Of a stretch of DNA of 24,437 bases, positions 14,322-22,051 are shown piece by piece. The stretch is from CALJIC01 sp039805565 (GTDB taxonomy: Bacteria > Chloroflexota > Chloroflexia > Chloroflexales > Roseiflexaceae), in assembly GCA_039805565.1 (NCBI GenBank), contig JBDLTZ010000325.1, positions 1 to 24,437 of the forward strand, in the 5' to 3' direction. The translations under genes and the position numbers were made by a program. The notes under the pieces are model-generated. The model did not search any database, was not told the DNA's origin, and was given only the letters and a program-made list of their open reading frames with translations. How positions within the stretch are numbered: position 1 is the stretch's first letter; each line of letters begins with the position of its first letter.

Positions 14322-15948
14322 TGTCCTTCCGCTCCTCGCTCCCCTTGCCCTTCCGCTCCTCGCTCCCCCTGCCCTCGTCCTTCCGCTCCTCGCTGTCCCG
14401 GCGTTGCTCGTCACCCCTGCCCGGGATCTCGCCGCCGTGACCCGGCGGTGGGATGGGTGGCGCTGCTTCGGCTGGGGCCGGCACGGTTTCAACCGGGGCC
14501 GGAGGCGCCACGACGTTGACCGGCGGCGCGGCGTCCGACGCCGGGGGCGGCACTCGTGTCGCGCTCGGTGGGACTGGTGTCGCGCTGGCTGTCGCCGTCG
14601 CCGTCAGGGTCGCGCTGGCTGTCGCCGTCGCCGTCAGGGTCGTGCTGGCTGTCACGGTCGCGCTGGCTGTCGCCGTCGCCATCGCTGTTGCAGGAGGCAT
14701 GGTACGCGGCTCATCGGCGGCCAGGACGCTCTTCACTGGGGTCGCACCATCGCCGCCCGGGGGCGCGCCTGCGCTGGCGAGCAGCCCGGCAACCACAGCC
14801 GGTACGACGAGCAGGCTCGGCCAGACTCGCCGCCACCGGCCTGCCCCCTGCTTCTCGCGCCAAGCGCTGTGTCGCTCGGGCGCCGCGCTCCGCTCCCATA
14901 CGCTCGTCGGCGCGCCGTGGAGTCGCTCGGACGCGAGGAGTGCCCTCACGGCATCGAGCCGCTCTGGCACCGGCGGCGTGCGCCCTGCCTCGCTCAGCAG
15001 CGTTTCGCTTGGCGTGGCCGCGATCGTTGCGATGTCGTGCGGGGTGACGGTGGCGCCAGAGACCGGCCGTATCGAACTCGCCGCCAGAGACTCCACGCCC
15101 TCGGCGTCCGCCGGCCAGGCCTCGACCAGCGCCCGCGCGAGGTCCACCGCCCGCGCGTAGCGCTGCGCCGGGTCCTTCGCCAGCGCCGCGTACACCACAG
15201 CGTACACTGGCGGGGGGAGATCCGGCCGCAGCTCCTCGAGCGGCGGCGGCGGCGACTGGAGGTGCTTCATCAGCACCGACAGCGGCGTCGGCCCCTCGAA
15301 CGGCGCCCGGCCCGCCAGCAGCTCGTACAGCACCACCCCCAGCGCGTAGATGTCGCTCGAGGGGGTCACCGGCCGCCCCTCGGCCTGCTCGGGCGAGAGG
15401 TAGGCCGGCGTACCACAGATCACGCCCGTCTGCGTCTGCCGCGCGTCGGCGAGCTGGCTCCTGGCGATGCCGAAGTCGGTGAGCACGAGCGTCCCCGCTG
15501 CGCCCCAGATGGCATTGCTCGGCTTAACGTCGCGGTGGATCACGCCCGCCGCGTGGGCCGCGTCGAGGCCCGCCGCAAGCTGGCTCACGATCGCCACCGC
15601 CTCCGCGCGCCCCAGACGGCCGCCGCGCTCCGCCAGCCCGTGCAGCTGCTGCTCCAGCGTCGGGCCGGGCAGCAGCTCCTGCACCATATAGGATACGCCG
15701 GCGTAGAGCCCCAGGTCGTACACGGCAACGATATTGGGGTGGCGCAGCCGCGCCAGCACCAGCGCCTCGTGCTGGAAGCGCTGCGCAAACTCCTGCGAGG
15801 CCGTTGGCTCGGCGAGCACTTTGAGGGCGACCGGGCGCTGAAGCTTGCGGTCGAAGGCCCGGTAGACGCGGGACATCCCGCCCCTGCCGATCAGCGCCTC
15901 GATCGTGTAGCTGTCGATTGTCTGACCAATAAGCTGCTGGTCTACCAT
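14317..15948 (-). CDS. Transmembrane Ser/Thr protein kinase, PknB type
   Basis: This 543-residue protein has an N-terminal Hanks-type kinase domain (about 12-275). Motifs present are the glycine loop GRGGMSRVY (21-29), the ATP Lys K43, HRDVKPSN with catalytic D140, and DFG (158-160), so it should be active. A juxtamembrane region follows, then one membrane segment near 373-393 and an outer tail rich in Pro, Thr and Ala, with TATASAT repeats and a charged SEERK-repeat end. No PASTA or other sensor domain is visible. The start is uncertain: three in-frame ATGs (15969, 15963, 15948) lack a good ribosome-binding site; I chose the last because AGG lies 7 nt upstream. It follows the SH3 gene on the same strand, so it may be the operon's last gene or have its own promoter. 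Confidence 0.88.
   Translation of the reverse strand: MVDQQLIGQTIDSYTIEALIGRGGMSRVYRAFDRKLQRPVALKVLAEPTASQEFAQRFQHEALVLARLRHPNIVAVYDLGLYAGVSYMVQELLPGPTLEQQLHGLAERGGRLGRAEAVAIVSQLAAGLDAAHAAGVIHRDVKPSNAIWGAAGTLVLTDFGIARSQLADARQTQTGVICGTPAYLSPEQAEGRPVTPSSDIYALGVVLYELLAGRAPFEGPTPLSVLMKHLQSPPPPLEELRPDLPPPVYAVVYAALAKDPAQRYARAVDLARALVEAWPADAEGVESLAASSIRPVSGATVTPHDIATIAATPSETLLSEAGRTPPVPERLDAVRALLASERLHGAPTSVWERSAAPERHSAWREKQGAGRWRRVWPSLLVVPAVVAGLLASAGAPPGGDGATPVKSVLAADEPRTMPPATAMATATASATVTASTTLTATATASATLTATATASATPVPPSATRVPPPASDAAPPVNVVAPPAPVETVPAPAEAAPPIPPPGHGGEIPGRGDEQRRDSEERKDEGRGSEERKGKGSEERKDT
14325..14394 (-). repeat. Three copies of a 16-nt coding repeat (SEERK tail)
   Basis: CCTTCCGCTCCTCGCT occurs at 14325-14340, 14349-14364 and 14379-14394. 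It lies at the 3' end of the kinase gene and encodes the repeated SEERK motif of its charged C-terminal tail. Spacing of 24 and then 30 nt keeps the frame, so the tail has probably grown by in-frame slippage or duplication. Confidence 0.8.
14581..14640 (-). repeat. Perfect 30-bp tandem duplication in the kinase tail
   Basis: Bases 14581-14610 and 14611-14640 are identical 30-nt units, and a degenerate third copy follows to about 14685. They encode the Thr/Ala repeats of the kinase's outer tail. Exact identity shows a recent or conversion-maintained duplication that should vary in length between strains. Confidence 0.85.
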
Positions 15949-16035
15949 AGCATTGCCTATCATCCACATCCAGAACCGTTACCATTTACAAGCGCAGGAT
16001 GCGTGCCGCACAGCTTCTACCATTCGCCTTCGTAG

Positions 16036-16066
16036 GATGACAGTTGTGTCATCGAAAGACTGTCAA
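16036..16066 (-). promoter_or_regulatory. Candidate promoter and dyad before the kinase gene
   Basis: On the minus strand a perfect TTGACA (16066-16061) is followed after 18 bp by TGTCAT (16042-16037), a four-of-six -10 match. A dyad GATGACA-GTTG-TGTCATC (16036-16053) overlaps the -10 and spacer, as a repressor site might. The gap 15949-16073 contains nothing else. The -10 is weak, so confidence is limited. Confidence 0.4.
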
Positions 16067-16073
16067 CCCTTTC

Positions 16074-16625
16074 CTACGACTGTGCCACGTACTCCGCGGC
16101 CACCCAGCCCTCGATGCCTGCTGCGTCGCGCACCGGGAGCCACCCCATCCCCTCGGCGATCACCTCCTCGCCCAGCACAGTGAGCGGCGTGCCGTCCGCC
16201 AGCGTCGCGAGCGGCACACTCTGGGGACTTGGGTCAGCACGTAGCACGAGGCCCAGCCCCTCGGTGCCCGCGACGAGATACGGGGCGGCGGACTGCACGG
16301 CCTCGGCGGTCGCGGCGGGCGCGGGAGCCGCAGCGCCGGGAGCGGGAGCCGCAGCGCCGGGGGCAGGAGCCGCTGGCGTCGCGGTCCCCTGCTCGAAACG
16401 CTGCAGGATGTCGGAGCGCGCGCTCGACGGGTTGGATGAGGTCGCGCCTTTCGTGCCGAAGTCGGGCCGCGGCGTGGCGAACCCCTGCCCGAGGATCAGC
16501 CCCACGATGACCAGCGCGGCGATGCCCAGCAGCGCCGCGGGCAAGTGCCAGCGCGGCCGCTTGCGCCGCAGGACCAGGATGCGGGTCGAGAACGTCTGAT
16601 AGATCGGCGATCGGTTCATCTTCAT
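16074..16625 (-). CDS. Membrane-anchored SH3-domain protein
   Basis: This 183-residue protein has a short basic cytoplasmic N-terminus, one membrane segment (about 27-48, LPAALLGIAALVIVGLILGQ), a linker containing the APGAAAPAPGAAAP repeat (near 84-105), and a C-terminal bacterial SH3 fold (about 115-183) ending in GWLPVRDAAGIEGWVAAEYV. Such domains outside the membrane usually bind peptidoglycan or other wall polymers. The ATG at 16625 overlaps the stop codon of the upstream GT39-GH8 gene as ATGA, which settles the start and implies translational coupling. It probably works with the glycosyltransferase, perhaps holding the complex at the wall. No enzymatic motif is visible. Confidence 0.8.
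   Translation of the reverse strand: MKMNRSPIYQTFSTRILVLRRKRPRWHLPAALLGIAALVIVGLILGQGFATPRPDFGTKGATSSNPSSARSDILQRFEQGTATPAAPAPGAAAPAPGAAAPAPAATAEAVQSAAPYLVAGTEGLGLVLRADPSPQSVPLATLADGTPLTVLGEEVIAEGMGWLPVRDAAGIEGWVAAEYVAQS
16622..16625 (-). other. ATGA stop-start overlap
   Basis: The TGA of the GT39-GH8 gene and the ATG of the SH3 gene share bases in ATGA. This supports one transcript and coupled translation. Confidence 0.85.
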
Positions 16626-19276
16626 CTCTCTTTCGCGTGCCACAGGTCGGGCAGGGCGTCGGCGTACAGCGCCGTCCCGAACCAGCCCCACTCCTGCGCG
16701 TACAGGTCGCGCGGGTCACCCCACACCACACCGAGCTCATCCCGCGTAACGCTGCCGATGCGCGTGCTCCACAGCCGGTGCGCCGCGCCGGGGTCAAGCG
16801 TCAGCAGTGCCGCCAGCGCGCCCGCGTCACTCACCGTGCTCGGCGCAGCCTCGACGATCCGCCCGTCGCGGGCGTAGATCGCGCTCACCTCACCCTTGCG
16901 CGCCACCTCGTCCCGCAGGAAGCCCGCCTGCCGCAGGTAGGCCTCGGACCGCCCGTCCCCGGACCAGCGCCCGTCCAGCGCCACCCGCCAGTAGGTGCGC
17001 GCGGCGTCGTAGCCGTACTGGGTCGTGTCCTTGTCCTCCAGCGCCAGCGGCACGAGCTCCCCCCCGTTGCGCTCAAGCCCCACCCAGTCCGGCGGCAGGC
17101 CGGTGGTGCGCTTCGCCCCCAGCGTCGAGCGCGAGGCCTCGAACAGCACCTCGTAGCTGGTGTCCACCAGCGCGAGCCAGTCGTGCGCCGGGTCAGCCTC
17201 GGCGAACACGCGGTAGGCGTAGGGCGCGAAGTAGCTCGGGTTGAGCGCCACGACCTCCTTGCTTGTCGCCCAGTCGCCCGCCGCCAGGTACGGCCGGCCG
17301 TCCACCGTCACCACCTCGCGCTCCCAGACCGCCTGCGCCATGCGCGTGCCGGCCTCCACCAGCGCGGGAGCGTCCCAGCGCCGCCCGGCCATCAGCAGCG
17401 CCAGCGCCGTGTCCACGGTGGCGTCGGATGCGGTGTGCGCGTCCACCACCTTGCCGTCCTGCCAGAGCCACGCCGGCAGCCCCCCCTCGTCAACCAGGTT
17501 CGCCTGCGTCCAGGCCCAGGCCCGGTCGAAGGCCTCGCGGTCGCCGGACCACACCGCGCGCAGCATCGCGTAGGACTGCGCCTCCGAGGTCACCTGCCCG
17601 CTCGCGTCGGGGTAGGCCCCCGCCTGCTCGAAGCGCTGCGCGATCGCGTCCGCGCCATCCGCCAGCAGCCGCTCCTCCGTCAGGCCCGGCTTCGCCACCT
17701 TCCACAGCTCGATCACGTCGCCGTCGGTCTCCCAGCGCCGCACCAGGTGCGCGTTGCGGAGCGCCTCGATCGTCACGGTGTTGTTGGTCTGCTCGAAGAT
17801 CCCCTCGATCCCGGGCAGAGTCAGCACGTAGTCCACCGTGCGCCAGTCCTCCTTGAACACCCCGCCGCGGATCTCGGGGTCCAGCGCCACCTTCCAGTGG
17901 TTGTGGGCGTTCGGGAAGGCCGGGCCGCCCAGCCCCGCCTCGCGCAGGTCGGTCCAGGGGTCGTCGTGGATCACCATCCGGCTCTCGGGCGGCACGTTGC
18001 GCTTGACCCAGGCCACCGACTCGCGGGCCGACTCGGCCGGGCGCGCGACGTACAGCGGCAGCAGGGTGCCGGCGGCGGCGTAGCCCCCCACCAGCGCCGC
18101 AGTCGCCACAGCCGCGGCGGACCCGGCGGCGCGCGCGGGCAGGAGCGAGAGCACCATGTTCGCCACCAGCGCCAGATTGAGGCACAGGAACGGGATCGCG
18201 AACAGCACGTAGAACACCAGCACCACGCCGCCGCGCCCGAGGTAGTACAGCGGCAGCAGCCCGAGCAGCCCGGCCACCAGCGCCTGGCGGTTGCGCACGC
18301 CGCGCACCAAGTTCACCAGCACCGCGCCCGCGCCCCCGGCGAACAGCAGCGGGTCGCGCGCCATCCAGTCCTCGCGCACATACGTCCAGAACTGGTTGTC
18401 CAGGTTGAACATGCCGCCGCCGCCGCGCGTGGCCTGCCAGGTCAGCGCCTCGACCAGCGAGACGTGCGCGCCGCCGCTGTTGAACAGGAAGAAGGCGAAC
18501 GCCGAGCCGGCCGGCAGCAGCTCGCCCTTCAGCGCGGCGAACAGCGGGTAAAGGCTGAGCACCATGGCGGTGGGCACCAGCCAGCCCAGCAGCGCGAAGC
18601 GCCCGTGGTGCGGCCGGCGCTGCTGCCACGCCAGGTAGAGCATCGCCGGCGTCAGAAAGACCGCTGTCTCCTTGCTCAGCGCGGCGAGCCCAAAGCAGAT
18701 GCCGCTCAGGGCGAAGCGGCTCAGGCGCCCGTGGCCGTCCAGCACCAGGTTGATGCTCAGCAGCAGCCAGAAGAGCATGATGTTGTCGAGCAGCACCAGG
18801 CGCTGGTAGAACACCGCCAGCGGCGAGAGCGAGAACAGCAGCACCGCCAGCGCCGCTGCCGGGGCGCCGCACCCGAGCTTGCGTACGATGCGGTAGAGCA
18901 TCGGCACCATCGCCAGGTGCAGCAGGAGCATCAGCACGCGGCCGCCGTCGATCGCGTTGCCGAAGGTGAACGGTCCGCCGGTCAGGCCCATCCAGGCCCC
19001 CAGCATGATCCAGCCGGCCGGCGCGTGGTCGTAGAAGTAGGTGTACGGCGCCAGGCGCCCCTCGCGCAGCACCGCCCAGGCCTGCGACATATAGATGCCC
19101 TCGTCGCCGAGGCCGGCCTGGCCGGGGTTGTTAAGCATATTCAGCCCGTGGGCCACCAGCGAGACGAGCACCAGCGCCAGCAGCAGCGCGCGCTCGTCCA
19201 GGGCCGCGGCCCAGCCCTGCCCCCACGTCTTCGGGGACGCGAGCCGGGCGGGGCGGGTGGAAACAGTTCGTGCCAT
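16622..19276 (-). CDS. GT39 (PMT-like) glycosyltransferase fused to a GH8-like domain
   Basis: This 884-residue protein combines two modules. The N-terminal half (about 28-420) is a polytopic GT-C glycosyltransferase of the GT39/ArnT type, with the loop motif LGDEG (D58, E59) and DHAP (83-86) expected for use of a polyprenyl-phosphate sugar; a soluble stretch follows to about 545. The C-terminal part (about 550-884) resembles glycoside hydrolase family 8: TSEAQSYAMLRAVW with E565 as candidate acid, ASDATVDTALALL (616-628), and YDAAR with D757 as candidate base. GH8 includes BcsZ, the endoglucanase of cellulose synthesis. The ATG at 19276 has only a distant GGGGAT. It lies 22 nt after the processive GT2 gene and overlaps the SH3 gene. 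The GT39 call is firm; GH8 rests on motif reading. Confidence 0.85.
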   Translation of the reverse strand: MARTVSTRPARLASPKTWGQGWAAALDERALLLALVLVSLVAHGLNMLNNPGQAGLGDEGIYMSQAWAVLREGRLAPYTYFYDHAPAGWIMLGAWMGLTGGPFTFGNAIDGGRVLMLLLHLAMVPMLYRIVRKLGCGAPAAALAVLLFSLSPLAVFYQRLVLLDNIMLFWLLLSINLVLDGHGRLSRFALSGICFGLAALSKETAVFLTPAMLYLAWQQRRPHHGRFALLGWLVPTAMVLSLYPLFAALKGELLPAGSAFAFFLFNSGGAHVSLVEALTWQATRGGGGMFNLDNQFWTYVREDWMARDPLLFAGGAGAVLVNLVRGVRNRQALVAGLLGLLPLYYLGRGGVVLVFYVLFAIPFLCLNLALVANMVLSLLPARAAGSAAAVATAALVGGYAAAGTLLPLYVARPAESARESVAWVKRNVPPESRMVIHDDPWTDLREAGLGGPAFPNAHNHWKVALDPEIRGGVFKEDWRTVDYVLTLPGIEGIFEQTNNTVTIEALRNAHLVRRWETDGDVIELWKVAKPGLTEERLLADGADAIAQRFEQAGAYPDASGQVTSEAQSYAMLRAVWSGDREAFDRAWAWTQANLVDEGGLPAWLWQDGKVVDAHTASDATVDTALALLMAGRRWDAPALVEAGTRMAQAVWEREVVTVDGRPYLAAGDWATSKEVVALNPSYFAPYAYRVFAEADPAHDWLALVDTSYEVLFEASRSTLGAKRTTGLPPDWVGLERNGGELVPLALEDKDTTQYGYDAARTYWRVALDGRWSGDGRSEAYLRQAGFLRDEVARKGEVSAIYARDGRIVEAAPSTVSDAGALAALLTLDPGAAHRLWSTRIGSVTRDELGVVWGDPRDLYAQEWGWFGTALYADALPDLWHAKER

Positions 19277-19298
19277 TGTTCAGTATCCCCGTACGTCT

Positions 19299-20612
19299 CT
19301 ACGAAATATCAATTGCGCGTCGCTCGTTCACCGATTTCAGCATGGCTGAGCCGCCCACGCGGTGCGCCCCGATATGCTTGGTCTTCTCCCAGCTGTTCAT
19401 GCCGCGCAGCTGCCGCCACACCCCGCGTAGCGCCCCCGCCGCCAGCAGCCACTGGAACGGCAGGTAGGTCACCAGCATCAGCAGCGGCGAGAGGAGCGAC
19501 GGCCGCAGCCGGTGGACCGAGGTGAACTCGTACAGCCCCACCAGGCTGATGCCGAGCTGGATGATCAGCATGTACACCGGCAGCAGCGTCAGTATCGCCA
19601 CCAGCACCGGCAGCTTCACCAGCAGCATCAGCCCCAGGCTCACCGGCACGTACAGCATCGTCAGCGCCTGGAACAGCGGGAAGGCCAGCGTGTAGAGCGC
19701 CAGCAGCCGCTGCTTCAGAGTCGGCAGACGGCGCCAGTCCCCCTTGCCCAGCACCTGGAGGAACCCCTGGTTCCAGCGGGTGCGCTGCTTGATGAACTGC
19801 CCCACCGTCGGCGGGGTCTCCTCGCGCGTCACGTAGTCGTCGTCGTACAGCACCCGCACCGGCACGCGGTCCGCGCTCAGCCGCACGCCGATATCGGCGT
19901 CCTCGGTGAGGCACTCCTGGTCCCAGCCGCCCATGCGCTCCATCAGGGCGCGCTCGATGAACACGGTGTTGCCGCCCAGCGGCACCATGCCCACCTTGGC
20001 GTGATAGTGCATGCGGCTCTTAAACCAGAAGAAGTACTCGAGCACGTTCCAGGACGAGAACCAGCGGTCGGCGTAATTCATCAGCTGGACGCCGCACTGC
20101 ACCACCGGCGCGTCCTCGCGCACCATCACGGTGTTCACTGCGTTCAGGATGTCGGGGTGCGGCTCATCCTCGGCGTCGAAGATTGTCACCACGTCGCCGG
20201 TGGCATGGCGCAGGGCCACGTTCAGACCGTGCGGCTTGTTGATCGGCGGGTCGTCGAAGGTGATCAGCCGCACGTGGCTCACCCCGCGCGCGCGCAGCTC
20301 GGCGAGCTTCTCCTCGACCTTGGCGATCGTGCCGTGGTCGCCGGCCTCGATCACCACCAGCACCTCCACCAGCTCGCGCGAGTAGCGCAGCTCTACCACG
20401 CGCTGGATGGTCTCCTGGATGACCTCCTCCTCGTGGCGAGCCGGGAGCAGCACGGTGAAGCTGCGGCGCGGCGGCGCGAAGGTGCGCGGCGCGCGGTTCT
20501 GGTCGCGCTTGGCGTCATCCTCCCAGGCGTACAGCATCAGCGCCGCCGAGTAGGCCGACTGCGCCGCCAGCAGCACAGACCAAGCGGAAAGGGCGATGTG
20601 CCAGATGTTCAC
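19299..20612 (-). CDS. Processive family 2 glycosyltransferase (BcsA/NdvB-like)
   Basis: This 437-residue inner-membrane protein has one N-terminal membrane segment (about 5-29), a cytoplasmic GT2 domain and about three or four C-terminal segments (about 300-400). Processive-synthase motifs are present: DAEDEP (146-151), TED (236-238) as catalytic base, and QRTRW (276-280, the QxxRW site). Enzymes with this layout polymerise glucose, mannose or GlcNAc and extrude the chain. The GTG start has GGGAGGTG 5 nt upstream and overlaps the previous stop codon as GTGA. It probably makes the backbone polymer that the GT39-GH8 protein modifies or trims. No PilZ domain is visible, so direct cyclic di-GMP control as in BcsA is unlikely. 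Confidence 0.92.
   Translation of the reverse strand: MNIWHIALSAWSVLLAAQSAYSAALMLYAWEDDAKRDQNRAPRTFAPPRRSFTVLLPARHEEEVIQETIQRVVELRYSRELVEVLVVIEAGDHGTIAKVEEKLAELRARGVSHVRLITFDDPPINKPHGLNVALRHATGDVVTIFDAEDEPHPDILNAVNTVMVREDAPVVQCGVQLMNYADRWFSSWNVLEYFFWFKSRMHYHAKVGMVPLGGNTVFIERALMERMGGWDQECLTEDADIGVRLSADRVPVRVLYDDDYVTREETPPTVGQFIKQRTRWNQGFLQVLGKGDWRRLPTLKQRLLALYTLAFPLFQALTMLYVPVSLGLMLLVKLPVLVAILTLLPVYMLIIQLGISLVGLYEFTSVHRLRPSLLSPLLMLVTYLPFQWLLAAGALRGVWRQLRGMNSWEKTKHIGAHRVGGSAMLKSVNERRAIDIS
20609..20612 (-). other. GTGA stop-start overlap
   Basis: The stop of the DPM1-like gene and the GTG start of the processive GT2 gene overlap by 4 nt, indicating a shared transcript and coupled translation. 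Confidence 0.85.
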
Positions 20613-21448
20613 GAGCCCACCTCCCGCTCCATAAGGTCATGGCTAGTAACAGCACTCTGAAGGGCGGTGGCCTGGAGGCTGTTCGGCACAGACGTGCCGG
20701 AGCCCAGAGCCGTCCTGTTCAGCGTTCTTCCTTCAGCGTTCAGCGTTCCGGCACGCCGCAGCACCCACACCATCCGCATCGCCTCGCCCACGATCGCGCC
20801 GGACATCTTGCTGACGCCGTGCTCGCGCTCCGTGAAGATGATCGGCACCTCGCGCACGCGGAAGCCGGCTTGGATCGCCCGGTAGGTCAGCTCGATCTGG
20901 AAGCCGTAGCCGGCCGACTGCACCGAGTCCAGGTCCAGCGCCAGCAGCACACGCCGGTGGAAGCACTTGAAGCCGCCGGTCAGGTCGCGCACCGGCACGC
21001 CGAGCACCGTGCGCGCGTAGAGCGATCCGGCGCGGCTCAGAAGCTGCCGCCGCACCGGCCAGCGCCGCGTGCCACCGCCAGGCGCCCAGCGCGAGCCGAG
21101 CGTCAGGTCGGCCTCGCCCGCCAGCACCGGGGTGATCAGGCGCGTCAGGTCGGCCGGGCTGTGCGAGAAGTCGGCGTCCATCTCCACCACCTGCTGGTAG
21201 CCGCTGGAGAGCGCCTCGCGGAAGCCAGCCAGGTAGGCGGTGCCGAGTCCCTGCTTGCCGGGGCGGTGCAGCGTGCGCACCCGGTGGCTGCGCGCCGAGA
21301 GCGAGCGCGCCAGGTCGCCGGTGCCGTCGGGCGAGTTGTCGTCCACCACGAGCACGTCGATCGCCGGGTCCTGCCGCAGAATCTCCGGCACCAGCCGGCC
21401 CAGGTTCTCGCGCTCGTTGTACGTCGGTATAATCACAAGCGTTCGCAT
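20609..21448 (-). CDS. Polyprenol-phosphate glycosyltransferase (DPM1-like GT2)
   Basis: This 279-residue protein resembles dolichol-phosphate mannosyltransferase type GT2 enzymes, which move a sugar from a nucleotide donor to polyprenyl phosphate. Motifs include LVIIPTYNERENL (4-16), DDNSPDGT (36-43), DADFSHSP (91-98) and VRDLTGGFKCFHR. The C-terminal 45 or so residues (TLNAEGRTLNRTALGSG and onward) look unlike the family and are encoded by a short repeat. I chose the ATG at 21448, with AAGGA 7 nt upstream; the frame stays open far beyond it, but that stretch is the GtrA gene read in another frame. The product would supply lipid-linked sugar for the GT39 enzyme, with GtrA as flippase. Confidence 0.9.
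   Translation of the reverse strand: MRTLVIIPTYNERENLGRLVPEILRQDPAIDVLVVDDNSPDGTGDLARSLSARSHRVRTLHRPGKQGLGTAYLAGFREALSSGYQQVVEMDADFSHSPADLTRLITPVLAGEADLTLGSRWAPGGGTRRWPVRRQLLSRAGSLYARTVLGVPVRDLTGGFKCFHRRVLLALDLDSVQSAGYGFQIELTYRAIQAGFRVREVPIIFTEREHGVSKMSGAIVGEAMRMVWVLRRAGTLNAEGRTLNRTALGSGTSVPNSLQATALQSAVTSHDLMEREVGS
20718..20748 (-). repeat. TTCAGCGTTC decamer repeated three times
   Basis: The decamer occurs at 20718-20727, 20732-20741 and 20739-20748, the last two overlapping. It lies inside the 3' end of the DPM1-like gene, next to a small hairpin (CGGCAC at 20684-20689 with GTGCCG at 20694-20699). The encoded tail is not family-like, so a repeat has probably entered or grown in the gene's end. 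Confidence 0.65.
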
Positions 21449-21519
21449 TGTCATATCCTTGACTCTTCCACCGAGCGGCACTGGAGCAACTTCGTCGCCC
21501 ACGGAGCAGACATCGGCTG

Positions 21520-21544
21520 ACCGAAAGTGAACTAAACGTGATCC
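21520..21544 (-). promoter_or_regulatory. Direct-repeat element, copy B (before the DPM1-like gene)
   Basis: On the minus strand this 25-nt element has the core GGATCACnTTTAGnTCACT and matches a second copy at 22052-22076 in 22 of 25 positions. It contains two related hexamers, GATCAC and GTTCAC, with an 11-bp period, the spacing recognised by OmpR/PhoB-type winged helices. It covers the GtrA stop codon and lies 72 nt before the DPM1-like start. Confidence 0.45.
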
Positions 21545-21954
21545 ATCCTGCCGGCGCCCCGCGCGCCCCACGTCCAGCGGGCATTGGCGAGGTAGTTCCA
21601 GCCGGTGGCCGCGCCCACCGCCACGAGGTTGGCGGACAGCAGCGGCGCGCCCACGGACGTCAGTAGCGAGAGCAGCGCCACGCTGATCGCCATGCCCCCA
21701 AGCGCGACGCCGTTGTAGCGTAGCAGGCGCCTGAGGGGCGGGCAGTCCGTCACGCCGCGGAAGGTCCAGCGGTCGTTCAGCAGAAAGTTCCAGAGGATGG
21801 CGGCCTCGGTCGCCAGCGCCCCGGCAAGCCACACGGGCACCCCGCCGCGCGCCGCCAACAACCACAGCGCCAGCGTGTTCACCGCTAGGCCGCTCAGCCC
21901 CACGGCGCCGAAACGCAGCGGGCGGGCCAGCCGCAGCCCTAGGGACCGTACCAT
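21532..21954 (-). CDS. GtrA-family membrane protein
   Basis: This 140-residue protein has about four membrane segments and the GtrA signature: FGAVGLSGLAVNTLALWLLAA near the N-terminus, ATEAAILWNFLLNDRWTF in the middle and NYLANARWTW near the C-terminus. GtrA proteins are thought to flip polyprenyl-phosphate-linked sugars. That fits its place directly before the DPM1-like gene (83 nt apart). The start is uncertain: I chose the ATG at 21954 because the signature begins soon after it; GTG codons at 21969 and 22011 are alternatives, and none has a good ribosome-binding site. Confidence 0.85.
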   Translation of the reverse strand: MVRSLGLRLARPLRFGAVGLSGLAVNTLALWLLAARGGVPVWLAGALATEAAILWNFLLNDRWTFRGVTDCPPLRRLLRYNGVALGGMAISVALLSLLTSVGAPLLSANLVAVGAATGWNYLANARWTWGARGAGRMDHV

Positions 21955-22023
21955 TCGGGAGGTGGTCACAGCGTCGCCCCACTCGCACCCGCGCCCGGCC
22001 GCTCCGAGCACGATGGCCGAATG

Positions 22024-22044
22024 GTACTATCCAAGAGGTAGTAC
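22024..22044. repeat. Short inverted repeat before the GtrA gene
   Basis: GTACTA (22024-22029) and TAGTAC (22039-22044) are inverted copies separated by 9 nt, in the gap between the FHA regulator stop and the GtrA start. It lies close to the direct-repeat element at 22052-22076 and may be part of the same control region. Confidence 0.3.
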
Positions 22045-22051
22045 TGGGGTA

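Noticed and set aside
16637..19525. A 962-codon open frame antisense to the GT39-GH8 gene
   Set aside because: It is a by-product of strong GC bias at third codon positions. Its translation is rich in Arg, Gln, His and Val and shows no motifs, while the opposite strand has clear GT39 and GH8-like motifs.
21449..21988. N-terminal extension of the DPM1-like GT2 by about 180 residues
   Set aside because: The extension is Arg/Gly-rich without motifs, and the same DNA encodes GtrA in another frame. AAGGA places the start at 21448.
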